Positions 32,955-42,699 of a DNA stretch of 64,000 nucleotides are shown piece after piece (the stretch's first letter is position 1; the number at the start of each line of letters is the position of its first letter). Origin of the DNA: Homarus americanus. Lineage: Eukaryota > Arthropoda > Malacostraca > Decapoda > Nephropidae. Where the stretch lies: assembly GCF_018991925.1 (NCBI RefSeq), contig NW_024724368.1:535596-599595 (forward strand). The letters are read 5' to 3'. Below the pieces are notes generated by a model. It saw only the letters and a program-made list of their open reading frames with translations. It was not told the DNA's origin and did not search any database. Both the position numbers and the translations under genes were made by a program.

Positions 32955-33149
32955 GGAAGGTGTCATCTGATAGGTGCCGCGTGGGAGGTTCCATGCGGAA
33001 GGTGTTGTGTGTGTGTGGTGTCGTAAGGGAGATGCCATGTGAGAGGTGTCGTGTGTCAGGTGCAGTGTGCGAGGTGTCATGTGGGAGGTGTCATCTGGGA
33101 GGTGTCATGTGGAAGGTGTCATGTGGAAGGTGTCATATATGAGGTGTCA
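32955..33149. repeat. 15-bp minisatellite (GGAGGTGTCATGTGG)
   Basis: Tandem 15-base units on the plus strand. They are the reverse complement of the much longer array at 33880-35020. A LINE-like tail lies between the two arrays. Confidence 0.88.
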
Positions 33150-33213
33150 GGTTTTTTTGGGGATTGGCCCACCCGGGCACAGGTCACTGACCCACATCGC
33201 GGCCTGGGGGGCG

Positions 33214-33270
<57 letters not shown>

Positions 33271-33770
33271 TTAAAAATATTAATAATATTAATAATAACC
33301 CATAGTAAAAAAAATAATAAAAATACAAAATTAAAAATATAAATAATAAAATATAAATAAAAAAAAAATAATAATAATCCATAGTAAATAAAATTTATAA
33401 TAAAAATACAAAATTAAAAATACAATAATAAAATATTAAAGATAACAATAATAATAATAAAGAACCATAAAGAAATACAAAAATAAAATAAAAAGTTAGA
33501 AACGATATACCTGTACAGTATATACTGTATGTTATGTTGTCAATAGTAAGAGAAACAATTGAGACCCTGCAATTGTGTGTATATGAGCCAGAAAGTCAGA
33601 TCAGCAACCTGGGACTTGGTCACAATTTTCATTATGCCATATGGCAGCAGGGTCTACCATGAGACAACACATGCTTCCTATGCCTTCCCAGACTGTAGTA
33701 CCTCCCTGTTTGGTAGCTGCTTGCTACCTGGTAGGTTTATTTATAACTTAACTATGAAATGAAATCGAAA
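33150..33770 (-). mobile_element. LINE-like 3' end with CCCACCCGGGCACAG tail and (TAA)n
   Basis: On the minus strand the element ends in an A-run (T-run at 33150-33158) after a conserved tail; the plus strand reads GCCCACCCGGGCACAGGTCA then GACCCACATCGCGGCC. Upstream lie (TAA)n at 33213-33270, an A/T-rich stretch, and a block shared with 42420-42690 (GAAAGTCAGATCAGCAACCT, CATATGGCAGCAGGGTCTAC). A similar tail ends the Jockey-like copy at 47600. No ORF is recognised. Confidence 0.7.
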
Positions 33771-33879
33771 CGCTGCTAAGCTGGTGTGTTTCACTGCCAA
33801 CTAAGCTTCAGTTATCAAGTGTGGATTAAATCGCCTGTCTTTACATTAACCTGAATCTCCTCCCACACGACTTCTCATA

Positions 33880-35020
33880 CGACACATTCCAGACGACACC
33901 ACCCGCACGACTCCTCCCACACTGCACCTAACACTCGACATGTCCCATTCATCTTCTCCAACACTACACACTACACCATCCACACGACACCTCCCACACA
34001 ATACATCCCACATGACATATCCCGCACGATACCACCGACACGACACCTCTGATACGAAATATCCTACACGACACCTCCCACACGACTCCTCCCACACGGC
34101 ACCTCTCACACGACATCCCACACGACCCCTCCCACACGGCACCTCTCACACGACATCCCACACGACACCTCACATACGACACATCCCACACGACACCTCC
34201 CATAGGGCACCTCTCACACGACACATCCCACACGACACCTCTTACACGAAATATCCTACACGAACACTACCCACACGACACCTTCCACACAACACCTCCG
34301 ACACGACACCTCTGACACGAAATATCCTACACGACACCTCCCACGACACCTCCCACACGACACCTCTACACGAAATATCCTACACGAACACTACCCACAC
34401 GACACCTTCCACACAACACCTCCGACACGACACCTCTGACACGAAATATCCTACCGACACCTCCCACACGACACCTCACACGACACATCCCACACGACAC
34501 ATCCCACACGACACATCCACACGACACCTCACAAACGAGGCATCCCACACGACCCCTCCCACACGGCCCCTCTCACACGAAATATATTACACAAACACTA
34601 CCCACACGACACTTTCCACACAACACCTCCCACACGACACGTCTGACACCACATATCCTACACGACACTTCCTACACGACCCCTCCCAAACGACACCACT
34701 CATAAGACACCTCCCACACGACACTTTCCACACAACACTTCCCACATGACACCTCACATACGACATATTCCACACGACACCTTCCACACAACACCTCCCA
34801 CACGACACGTCTGACACCACATATCCTACACGACACTTCCTACACGACTCCTCCCAAACGACACCTCTCATTCGAAATATCCTAAACGACACCACTCATA
34901 AGACACCACTCACACGACACTTCCCACACGATACCTTCCACACGACACCTCAAATACGATACATCCCACAAGATACCTCACACACGACTCCTCCCACAAG
35001 ACACCTCTCACACGACTACC
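33880..35020. repeat. 1.1-kb minisatellite (CACACGACACCTCCC)
   Basis: About 70 units of 15 bases, with variants such as CACACGAAATATCCT and higher-order blocks (for example 34253-34345 is nearly repeated at 34375-34460). Long frames on both strands are repeat translations. Confidence 0.93.
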
Positions 35021-35034
35021 ATTTAGCAGCTGTA

Positions 35035-35485
35035 ATTCTAGGTACGAACCTCTGTCCTGCATGGCAGTGAACAGTGGCATTACCCACATGAATCTGACCG
35101 ACGTATATATATGTATGTGTGCGTGTGTGTGTGTATATATATATGTACATGTATATGTGTATGTATATATGTATATGTGTGTATATGTGTGTGTGTGTGT
35201 ACATATATGTATATGTACTGGCAATGAATATGATGCATCTCTTTGTGTACGAACCTCTGTCCTGCATGGCAGTGAACAGTGACATTACCCATATGAATCT
35301 GACCTCTATACATTTATAGCTGTTAATGAATATGATGTATTTCTTTGTGTATGAACCTCTGTCCTGCGTGGCAGTGAGAAGTGATACCACCCTCAGTGTC
35401 AAGACCTGACTGAATTACTCAGAATAGGCAAACTGTACTACATACTCTGCCAATAAATTTGTTAAACTTAAAACTTAGGCACTTT
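35035..35485 (+). mobile_element. LINE 3'UTR copy, inverted relative to 26139-26960
   Basis: Plus-strand version of the tail at 26.1-26.7 kb: TACGAACCTCTGTCCTGCAT units repeated three times, a TATATATGTACATGTAT spacer, then GTCAAGACCTGACTGAATTA and CCAATAAATTTGTTAAACTT. It ends at the same point as the other copy. The coding part is absent; the 5' junction is with the 15-bp minisatellite. Confidence 0.82.
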
Positions 35486-35603
35486 TTGTTTTCCTTTACT
35501 TCTCCAGTAACTGAAAAATTGCTTATCACTAAAGGTTCACTGTAAGGCTGAGACGACTGATACTTCTTCACCTACCCTTCCATACAAATAGTACTAAGCT
35601 TAC

Positions 35604-35841
35604 CACTATCCTCTACTTCTTCAGCCCCGGTGGATCCTGGAGCCCCTGAGGATCTCCCCAAGACCCAGTCATGATCTCGTTTGATCCTCCTGTAGACGGA
35701 TCTGGAGTGATCCAAACAAAAAGGCGAGTGATCCCTACAGGAAGGTGGTTGCTCCCCGAGACAAAAGCCTGAGTGACCCTCACAGGAGCCGCCTGGCGCT
35801 AAATAATAGGTGGGCGGCCCTGGGGAGCCACGGCCGCTACA
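35604..35841 (-). CDS. Candidate coding exon, MAM-like? (weak)
   Basis: Minus-strand open stretch of 79 codons between a possible acceptor (GACTCAG, ending at 35842) and a possible donor (GTAAGC from 35603). It reads CSGRGSPGPPTYYLAPGG, CEGHSGFCLGEQ, then DHDWVLGRSSGAPGSTG. The last piece faintly resembles the DxDWxxGxGxTPSxxTGP part of MAM domains. GC content and codon variety are higher than in the surrounding DNA and it is not a simple repeat. No neighbouring exon is found, so it may be chance. Confidence 0.2.
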
Positions 35842-36049
35842 CTGAGTCAAGTGTATCATTTTCTGGCGCTCCCCTGTGACGCCCGCCCACAGTAAGTGAT
35901 AGCCGACGAGGATAATGGCCCCCTGCCTCCCCCAGCTGACCGGGAAGGGGACCTGCTTTGGGTGACGGGGGAAGGGAAGGGGGGGAGAGGGTGTTGAGAT
36001 GAGGAGATTGAGAAGAACGGAAGGATTGTTCCAGACGTGAGTAGTAGGA

Positions 36050-36235
36050 AAAGAGGGAACGGAAAGAGTTTGTGTAGAGTGAGGGAGAGTGATGAAAGGA
36101 GGCTACCAGAGTGTGGGAGGGTGATGGGTAGAAACTACCAAGGGTGGGGAAGAGTGGTGGAAGGAACCTACCAGGAGGTAGGGAGGGTGATAGGGGAGGA
36201 GACTACCGAGAGAGGAAGAGTGATGGAGGGAGCGA
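36050..36235. repeat. Degenerate GA-rich minisatellite
   Basis: About five units of GGGAGRGTGATGGRWGGARRCTACCAAG, roughly 35 bases each. Confidence 0.7.
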
Positions 36236-36239
36236 GGAA

Positions 36240-36855
36240 GAGTGTTGGAGGCTACACCACCATCACCAGATGTGGAGCCTGCACCACCATCACCCTTATC
36301 ACCACAAGTGGAGTCAGCACTACCATGACCATCATCATCACAAGTGGAGTCTGCCCCACCATGACCATCATCACCACATGTGGAGTGTGCACTACCATCA
36401 CCAACATCACCGCATGTGGAATCTGCACCACCATCACCACAGGTGAAGTCTGTATCATCATTACTACTATCACCAACATCACCTCATGTGGAGTCTACAC
36501 TACCATCAAGATCATCACCGCATGTGGAATCTGCACCATCAACACTATCATCCCCACATGTGGAGCCTGCACCACCATCACCACATGTGGAGTTTATACT
36601 AAAACCTGTGATGTCTTATGCACCACCACCTGAGATGTCTTATGCACGACCACCTGTGAAACCTTATGCACCACCACCTGTGAAGCCTTATGCACTACCA
36701 CCTATGAAGCCTTATGCACCACGACCTGTGAAACCTTATGCACCACCACTTTGAGATGTCTTATGCACCACCACCTGAGATGTCGTATGCACCACCACCT
36801 ATGAAGCCTTATGCACCACCACCTATGAAGCCTAATGCCCTACCACCAGTGTGAA
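36240..36855. repeat. Two adjoining minisatellites (30-bp and 24-bp)
   Basis: 36240-36605: 30-base units CACCATCACCACATGTGGAG + TCTGCACCAC. 36610-36855: 24-base units CTTATGCACCACCACCTGTG + AAGC. Unit lengths divisible by three keep the frames open (Thr/Cys/Ile and Pro/Tyr/Ala repeats), but no start context or gene is supported. Confidence 0.9.
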
Positions 36856-36859
36856 GATA

Positions 36860-37250
36860 AAACCTTTTCGGGACGGGTCCAAGCACACTGTGTGAAATGA
36901 CACAATACTTTATCGCTAATGACAAGATAGCTGACATATTGAGATTGTATTTACTTTTTTGTAATTAGTAGCTATATTAGTTCCCATGTATAGAACCAAA
37001 CACACAACATGCTTGAATACCTCTCACGCAAATGTGAATAACAAAGTGTGCAGCCAGACATACTGCCTCACACTCCTGTTCTCATGCAGTTGCGAATAAG
37101 TTACCCTTTATGTATACAACTAAACAAAGAATTTATTTGAAATACTCTGTAACATTCAATGCCATAATATCCTGAATGTGGAATCAATTAGGAAATAAAA
37201 ACTGAATTAAATACAGAAACAATTTGTATAGAATGATTTGATGGTAGGAA
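36860..37250. other. Unique AT-rich DNA
   Basis: No recognisable feature. Confidence 0.5.
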
Positions 37251-37254
37251 AAAA

Positions 37255-37990
37255 TTAACCAAGGGAATAGTAATTATATAGACCTCCTAATCTTGACAGG
37301 TGTTGATGGGCAAGTTATTTGGGATGATATGCCTAGGGAATCTAGACATAGCAAAGTCTGTATCATAGGTGACTATCTACAGGGATAGTGAAGAAAATAG
37401 GTTTAGCGAGTTAATAGTGACTAGTGGCGATGTTAGTAAACAAATAGATAAACTAAAACCGAATAAGTCGCCAGGTCCCGACAAGATAATTTGCCAGACG
37501 ATTACAGAAATGTAAGGGAGAACTTAGTATGCCCTTAGGAAAGATCTAGACAAATTTCCACATGGTCTGTAAAATGGCAGATGAAATTTAATGTAAAAAA
37601 ATGAAAAGTAATTAGCCTAGGAGATGTAAATAAAGAAACCAATTATCAGATAAACAACGTAGTTATAGAAAAATCCGACCGTGAGGAAGAATTAGGATTA
37701 ATGATTAGTAGGAATCTTAAACCAAGACAACAGAGCATATTTGCTCGAGTGTCAGTTACAGGTACATGACTAACGAGGTTATCCTAAAACTACATCTTGC
37801 GCTTGTGAGACATCACTTTTGTTATGCGGTCCAGTTTTGGTCACCGTACTACAGAATGGATATCGAATCCCTAGAAAGCATACAGGGGAGGATGACAAGA
37901 CTAATCCCGGGCATTCGGAGTATAGAGACAGATAAAAGCATCTGAATTTGCACTCCTTTGAGAGACGACGTAGAGTGAGGGACAATATGT
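37255..37990 (+). mobile_element. CR1 subfamily A with internal deletions
   Basis: Begins with an endonuclease piece (GVDGQVIWDDMPRESRHSK, CIIGD near 37370), then jumps to the RT entry LKPNKSPGPDKI (37450). It jumps again near 37540 to EDLDKFPHGL.KWQMKFNV-like sequence, and reaches HFCYAVQFWSPYYRMDIESL and the start of LHSFERRR. Frameshifts are numerous. It ends where the pseudogene fragment at 37995 begins. Confidence 0.82.
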
Positions 37991-37994
37991 GAGA

Positions 37995-38430
37995 TCATTG
38001 AACTCCTGCAAGGCAGTGTTGAACTCAGACATTATGTGGGCTGACATTGTCCACAATGCTCGCTGTTCTTCCGTCATCTTACTGCCATGAGTCAAGCCGG
38101 CTGTGCTTTTTAGTGACTTCATAAGTGTTTGCTCGATGACTAGATCGGAACCGAGGCCTGCCCAAAACTGATTTGTTCGACGAATGACATGGAAACCGTC
38201 TTGAAACTTCCTGTAGACATTTGGGTGTTTGCTCTCTAGTTCATTCATTTCTTAGATGTAGAGATAGGCAGACTTCAGGTAGTTGTAGTGTCCTGCTGCA
38301 GCAAATGTTGGCAAGGCGTCGGAAACAGTACGCAAGTGATTCAGCCAAGACCCAGTGCGAGCTGCTTTATTCAGCGCTCGTGCAGTACGAAGCATCCGCT
38401 GATATCCTAGTCACAACTAACTCGTTTTAG
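37995..38430 (-). pseudogene. Fragment of a repeated invertebrate gene of unknown function
   Basis: Minus strand: ARTGSWLNHLRTVSDALP, TFAAAGHYNYLKSAYLYI, stop, EMNELESKHPNVYRKFQDG, FHVIRRTNQFWAGLGSDLVI, EQTLMKSLKSTAGLTHG, then MTEEQRALWTMSAH. The reading is continuous except for one in-frame TAA at about 38250, where Gln (CAA) would fit. I recall many near-identical proteins from crustaceans, molluscs and corals that look transposon-carried, but I do not know their function. Cut at about 37995 against a CR1 copy. Confidence 0.6.
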
Positions 38431-38915
38431 ATTTAAATAGATAAAAACCTTCAATATTCAAGAAAAATAACGTTGAAAGAAGGTCAAAATAACTAATATC
38501 TAATGAAGAAAAAATGAAGCAAAAACCATTGTCCTATATCAAATCGTTTGGAGTGTTGGCCGCCATATTGGCCGCCATCTTGGATTTACGGATTCGATGG
38601 ATCAAGTCATAAGTCGATTGGCACAAATGAATTCCTTGACCCTTAAAACCCTTGGTTAGATACAAAATTATTGTTCTACACCTAATAATAAGGAAGTTAC
38701 ATCCGCCTTCCTGATTTTCAGGGTCAGCGGCGGCCACCTTGGAACTGACCCAGTTTTAACCCACTTACGGTGGTCAAATTTTGGTATACTTTTTCTGTCG
38801 TTTACAACACCCAGTAGGTCAAACAAACACTGAGATACCTTTTGTTAGAATTTTTGTGAGGGTGAGGGTGTTATTTTTCTTCATAAATTGACCCGCCTAT
38901 TAGCACCATAATGTG
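38431..38915. other. Possible non-coding part of the same transposon
   Basis: Contains GGCCGCCATATTGGCCGCCA and a GCGGCGGCCACCTTGG stretch, like the GATGGCTGCC patch at 5590. No coding motif. The 67-codon frame (MAAADPENQ...) has no recognised relatives. Confidence 0.35.
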
Positions 38916-38919
38916 GGCT

Positions 38920-39600
38920 GTACCCCGCGCCTAAATCTAAATTTGTCTAATTTAAAACTATTGATACGAGTTCGCACCTGGTTGGATAGTTTGAGTTCCT
39001 TTGTTATATCTCCTTTGTTTAGCCCTGACTTCCATTTATAAACCTCGATCATATCGCCCTTCACTCTACGTCTCTCGACGGAGTGCAAATTAAGATGCTT
39101 TAACCTGTCTCTGTACTCAAGGTTCCTAATGCCCGGGATTAGTCTTGTCATTCTCCTTTGAATTCTTTCTTGGGATTCTATATCCTTTCTGTAGTATGAT
39201 GACCAGAACTGAACGGCGTAATCCAAGTGAAGTCTCACAAGCGCAAAATATAGATTTAGGATAACTTCGCTCGTCTTGTAATTAACACACCTTTGTATAA
39301 ACCCAAGTACTTTGTTAGCCTTGTTTCAAGCTAATACACATTGTTGACTTTGTTCATATGATTTTTTTTTACATCTCCTCGACAAATACTTTACATTTTT
39401 CCACTTTAAATTTAATTTGCCATTTCTCAGACCATGCGAAAAATTTGTTTAGATCTTCCTGTAGTTTTAAGGAGTCCTTGTCAGATTTAATTACATGCCC
39501 TATTTTAGTGTCATCAGTAAATTTACTTATGTTGCTGTCTACGCCTATATCTATGTCGTTTATGTATATAATAAATAGTAATGGTCCAAGTACTGCCGTT
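38920..39600 (-). mobile_element. CR1 subfamily A, minus strand, truncated at both ends
   Basis: Reads [28 protein letters not shown] (the catalytic FADD is FTDD here), EDLNKFFAWSEKW, HLDYAVQFWSSYYRKDIES, RLIPGIRNLEYRDRLKHLN, YKWKSGLNKGDI and FKLDKFRFRRG. A frameshift lies near 39330. Both the 3' tail and the 5' part are missing. Confidence 0.87.
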
Positions 39601-39604
39601 AATG

Positions 39605-39900
39605 CTTACACTCACAAGAAAACAAATGGAGAAGCCCTGAGATTAGCAACAACTTCAAGAGAAATATTTTTAATTTTCAGAATTTTTTTTAGATATTTTG
39701 GTCGTATAATTACGGATGAGGAAATAATAACTGAAATATTAATGGGCAAATTTGATGGTAGGAGGGCCAGGGAAAGGCAGAGACTAGGACGGATTAATCC
39801 TAGAAGATTGGTAAAAAATAACCCGAAACATTTAGAGTTGTGGACTATGGTCGCCAACCCTCACAAATGACAACGGTACTTTGACTGATGTCAATGAATA
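39605..39900 (+). mobile_element. Non-LTR retrotransposon C-terminal fragment
   Basis: RLATTSREIFLIFRIFFRYF, GRIITDEEIITEILMGKFDG, RRARERQRLGRI and ELWTMVANPHK, ending with TGA at 39868. This matches the FGHxxR...GKxxGxRxRGRQRxxW...W..MVANxHK ending found in several LINE clades; I cannot tell which. Several deviations from the usual pattern (for example RYFGRII, RLGRIN). Confidence 0.6.
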
Positions 39901-39959
39901 TACAAGAACGTGTGATGGTAGTTACATTGTGACACTGAAGCTACAGTGACAGAGCCTAT

Positions 39960-40320
39960 TTACCTGGACATTATCCAACAATTTTTTGAACCGCAGCTTT
40001 GTTCAGGCGCCATTCTTAGCACTATTGTCATTTACGCAAATTTCGCGTTGGAGTATCTTAATGAACGTTTTCCAGATCGCTGGATTGGACAAGAGTTCCT
40101 GGGCAGCTCTATTTCACGATTTAACGCCTTTGGCATCTGCATGGTATTTCTTCAAGTCAGATGTGTATCAAACAAGAGTTGTAGATTTGGAATAATTACG
40201 AGAACGTATAGAGGGGGCAGTTTAAAAATAACTCTATAGTTGCTGCAAAATGAATTTCGCAGTGCAGCTAACAGATTTAAAATCTGCAGAGATATTGACG
40301 GTGGCCATGTAGAATTAAAT
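39960..40320 (+). mobile_element. Decayed Tc1/mariner-like (DDE_3) transposase end
   Basis: In shifting frames: YLNERFPDRWIG (40050-40085), FHDLTPLASAWYFFKSDVYQ (for SPDLTPLDFFLWGYVKSxVY), LRERIEGAV, then LQNEFRSAANRFKICRDIDG and GHVE. This order is the end of the transposases I recall with NxxFPxRWIGR...PPRSPDLTPLDFFLWG. At least two frameshifts. Terminal repeats were not found. Confidence 0.6.
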
Positions 40321-40437
40321 GCTTAAGTTAAATGAATAAATATACCTCTTTACATATTATTGCACACAGTATCCCTTTTTCTCTCGATTTACATAAACTC
40401 GGTAGTGACTATATAAACTTTCCGTGAATATCACGCA

Positions 40438-40486
40438 CGCGCACACACACACACACACACTACTACTACTACTACTACTACTACTT
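40438..40486. repeat. (CA)n(CTA)n microsatellite
   Basis: CACACA tract followed by about nine CTA units. Confidence 0.95.
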
Positions 40487-40554
40487 TGCTGTCACTCGGA
40501 ATCGAGTATGACGATCATCCAGCTATGATACAGTGATATGAGTTATTCGGGATG

Positions 40555-40985
40555 TCACCTAAGTTGGTGAGTTTTGAGGTGACTAAAAAGGCCGATACGG
40601 GACCCGCAGGGTCGACCACATTCGTTGCACATGTGGAGGGCTGCATCTGGTGCGGGAGAGGCTGTAGCAGAGTCTTTCCGGCGTTGGCGCTTGTCTGCCT
40701 CGGTTTGCAGTCGGGCTAACTCGAAAGTATTGACACCTTCTCGTGTGGTGCTCATCCAAGCGTTTCAAAGTGGAGTAATCGACTCCCAGGTGTAGGGGGG
40801 TTGATTTGGCACTTTTCAGGTGTGTCTTAAGACTATCCTTATACCTTTTCAATTGCCCGCCGACATTACGTTTACTATTAGTTAGGTGGCTGTAATGTAG
40901 CTGCTTTGGCAGCCTACTGTCGTCCATGCAGGTAACATGACTAGTTCAGCATAGCTGTTCACTCCCGGCAGTCATATCTGCCTGT
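40555..40985 (-). mobile_element. LINE ORF2 C-terminus with C2H2-like finger
   Basis: Minus strand: TSHVTCMDDSRLPKQLHYSH, GGQLKRYKDSLKTHLKS, then in another frame ALHMCNECGRPCGSRIGLFS + HLKTH. The GHVxRMDDxRLPKxL...GGQxKRYKDxLK block and the terminal CxxCGRxCxSRIGLxSHxxxH finger are typical of a LINE often annotated as craniofacial development protein 2-like in invertebrates. A TGA replaces a Trp before TSHVT, and a frameshift lies near 40740. Inactive. Confidence 0.75.
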
Positions 40986-41660
40986 CTCCGCTGCCACTCG
41001 TCCGACGCCATAATGAGAGGTATGATGAACTGGATGATGGCTGCCTTTTAAGTTGATTTATGTGGTAAGGCAGGAGCGCAGGCTGCAACCACACATCTTG
41101 ACTCTCCCTTTTCTTGATCCAGTGGGGCAAGTGTTGCAACGACTGGGGAGAGGAAGAGTTGCAATGGACTGTCGATAGCCCAGTTTGTTGGTTTTCGCAT
41201 TAGTAGCCTGTTCATTTGGCAATGCTTTCATCTGCTTGTGAAGTCGTTGGGTTTCCACGGTGGTCACCTCTTCCGCCTATACTGCTGTTGGGGTCTTGTT
41301 GGAGCTCTGTATGCATGTCTGCCTGATGCGGGGCTCCACAGCAGATTTTTCACTCGGGGTTTACTCCCGTAGCCTATTACCTACCAAGGTTAATCCGTAA
41401 GGCAGCGGGCAATGGCTGATAGGCACCAGAATGCGTCCACTTGCCAGTGGGCCAATGCGCCATCCCTCTGGGGCCCACTGCTACTCCGAGATCCCCTGCT
41501 GATCTAGCCTGGGCCCACGAGGAACCCAGTTACCGTGTTTTGCCACGAGGAGGCACAGCAGTGGTCTTGATGGTGAAGAGGCTGTGTACTGGCAGGGGAA
41601 GACTTATGCAAGTTGCTTCCCTGTTTGCCACGAGGGCAAGTAAATCACTGTAGGTGAGCG
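40986..41660. other. GC-richer sequence upstream of the LINE fragment
   Basis: May be more of the same element, but I see no RT motif on either strand. The GTTTGCCACGAGG-like sequence appears twice (41535-41550, 41620-41637). Confidence 0.35.
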
Positions 41661-41667
41661 TGATCCA

Positions 41668-41750
41668 AGTGTCTGTACTCACCCCTGAAGATGTGAATTA
41701 CACGAAAGCACTTGGGAACTTCGTGTTTTCTTGTTTCCTTATGGTTATCA

Positions 41751-41757
<7 letters not shown>
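41668..41757 (+). mobile_element. Penelope-type 3' end, (TA)n-linked copy
   Basis: GTCTGTACTCACCCCTGAAG (CTGAAGA from 41685), GTGAATTACACGAAAGCACT, GGGAACTTCGTGTTTTCTTG and TGGTTATCAGCA, then directly into (TA)n. Nearly identical to 24163-24244, starting at GTCTGTACTC with no coding sequence. Confidence 0.75.

Positions 41758-41845
<88 letters not shown>
41754..41845. repeat. (TA)n microsatellite
   Basis: Pure TA tract of about 90 bp directly after the Penelope-type 3' end. Confidence 0.97.
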
Positions 41846-41848
<3 letters not shown>

Positions 41849-42205
41849 TATATTGCAAATTGCTTGTTTAGAACACAATAGCGTCAGAGTCCACCATCAC
41901 CACAACAAATAACGCGGCTGGGCGTCCACCCGGGAAGTGAATTTGACCTATAATCTTAATGTGAATTTCCAGTTCGGTGAAGAAAGTCAGGCAGCCTGTG
42001 TCGCCGTTGGCTAGCCAACATTAACCTCATACGGGATAACAACCTCTGTTTTGTTTATTGTCATGTATTCGCTGGTCAGTAAGTTATTCGTGAGTTCCAG
42101 ACCTTGGTGTGTCCTGAGAACACTGCTGAACACCGTAAGAAATTTGAATTGTTATCTCATGATTTACTGTATTGGGCCAAGCATAAAATATTTTAATAAC
42201 TTTTT

Positions 42206-42695
42206 TTTATTTTTTTATTTACAGGGATTAGCCCACCCGGGCACAGGTCACTGACCCACACCGGGGCCCGGGGGTCGAAAACGTAATAATAATAATGATA
42301 TTAATAATAATTAGTTCATAGAGATAAAATTGATAATAAAAAATAAAAATAAAAAATAAAATAATAATAACAATAATAATTATAATAACAACACTGACAA
42401 TAATAATAATAATAATAAATAATCATAAAGAAATACAAAATGAAAAAAAAGATCAATAGTGAGAAACAATATATGTATGTTGTGTTGTCAAAGTAAGAGA
42501 AACATTTGAAACCCTGCAATTGTGTGTAAATGAGGCAGAAAGTCAGATCAGCAACCTGGGACTTAGACACAATTTTCGTTATGCCATATGGCAGCAGGGT
42601 CTACCATTAGACAACACATTATGCTTCCTATGCCTTCCCAGGCGGTAGTACTTCCCAGTTTGACAGCTGCCTACAACCTACTTAAGGTTGTCCTG
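42206..42695 (-). mobile_element. Second copy of the LINE-like 3' end of 33150-33770
   Basis: T-run 42206-42222, then GCCCACCCGGGCACAGGTCA, (TAA)-rich DNA, and the shared block GAAAGTCAGATCAGCAACCT with CATATGGCAGCAGGGTCTAC. Same strand as the 33-kb copy, and its boundary on the far side is also near the TTGACAGCTGCC/TGGTAGCTGC block. Confidence 0.72.
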
Positions 42696-42699
42696 TAGA

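Noticed and set aside
33940..34749. 269-codon His/Thr/Arg-rich frame
   Set aside because: Translation of the 15-bp CACACGACACCTCCC array, whose unit length is divisible by three.
36037..36754. Thr/Cys/Ile- and Pro/Tyr-rich frames resembling a structural protein
   Set aside because: Simple translation of 30-bp and 24-bp minisatellites; no signal peptide, start context or splice evidence.
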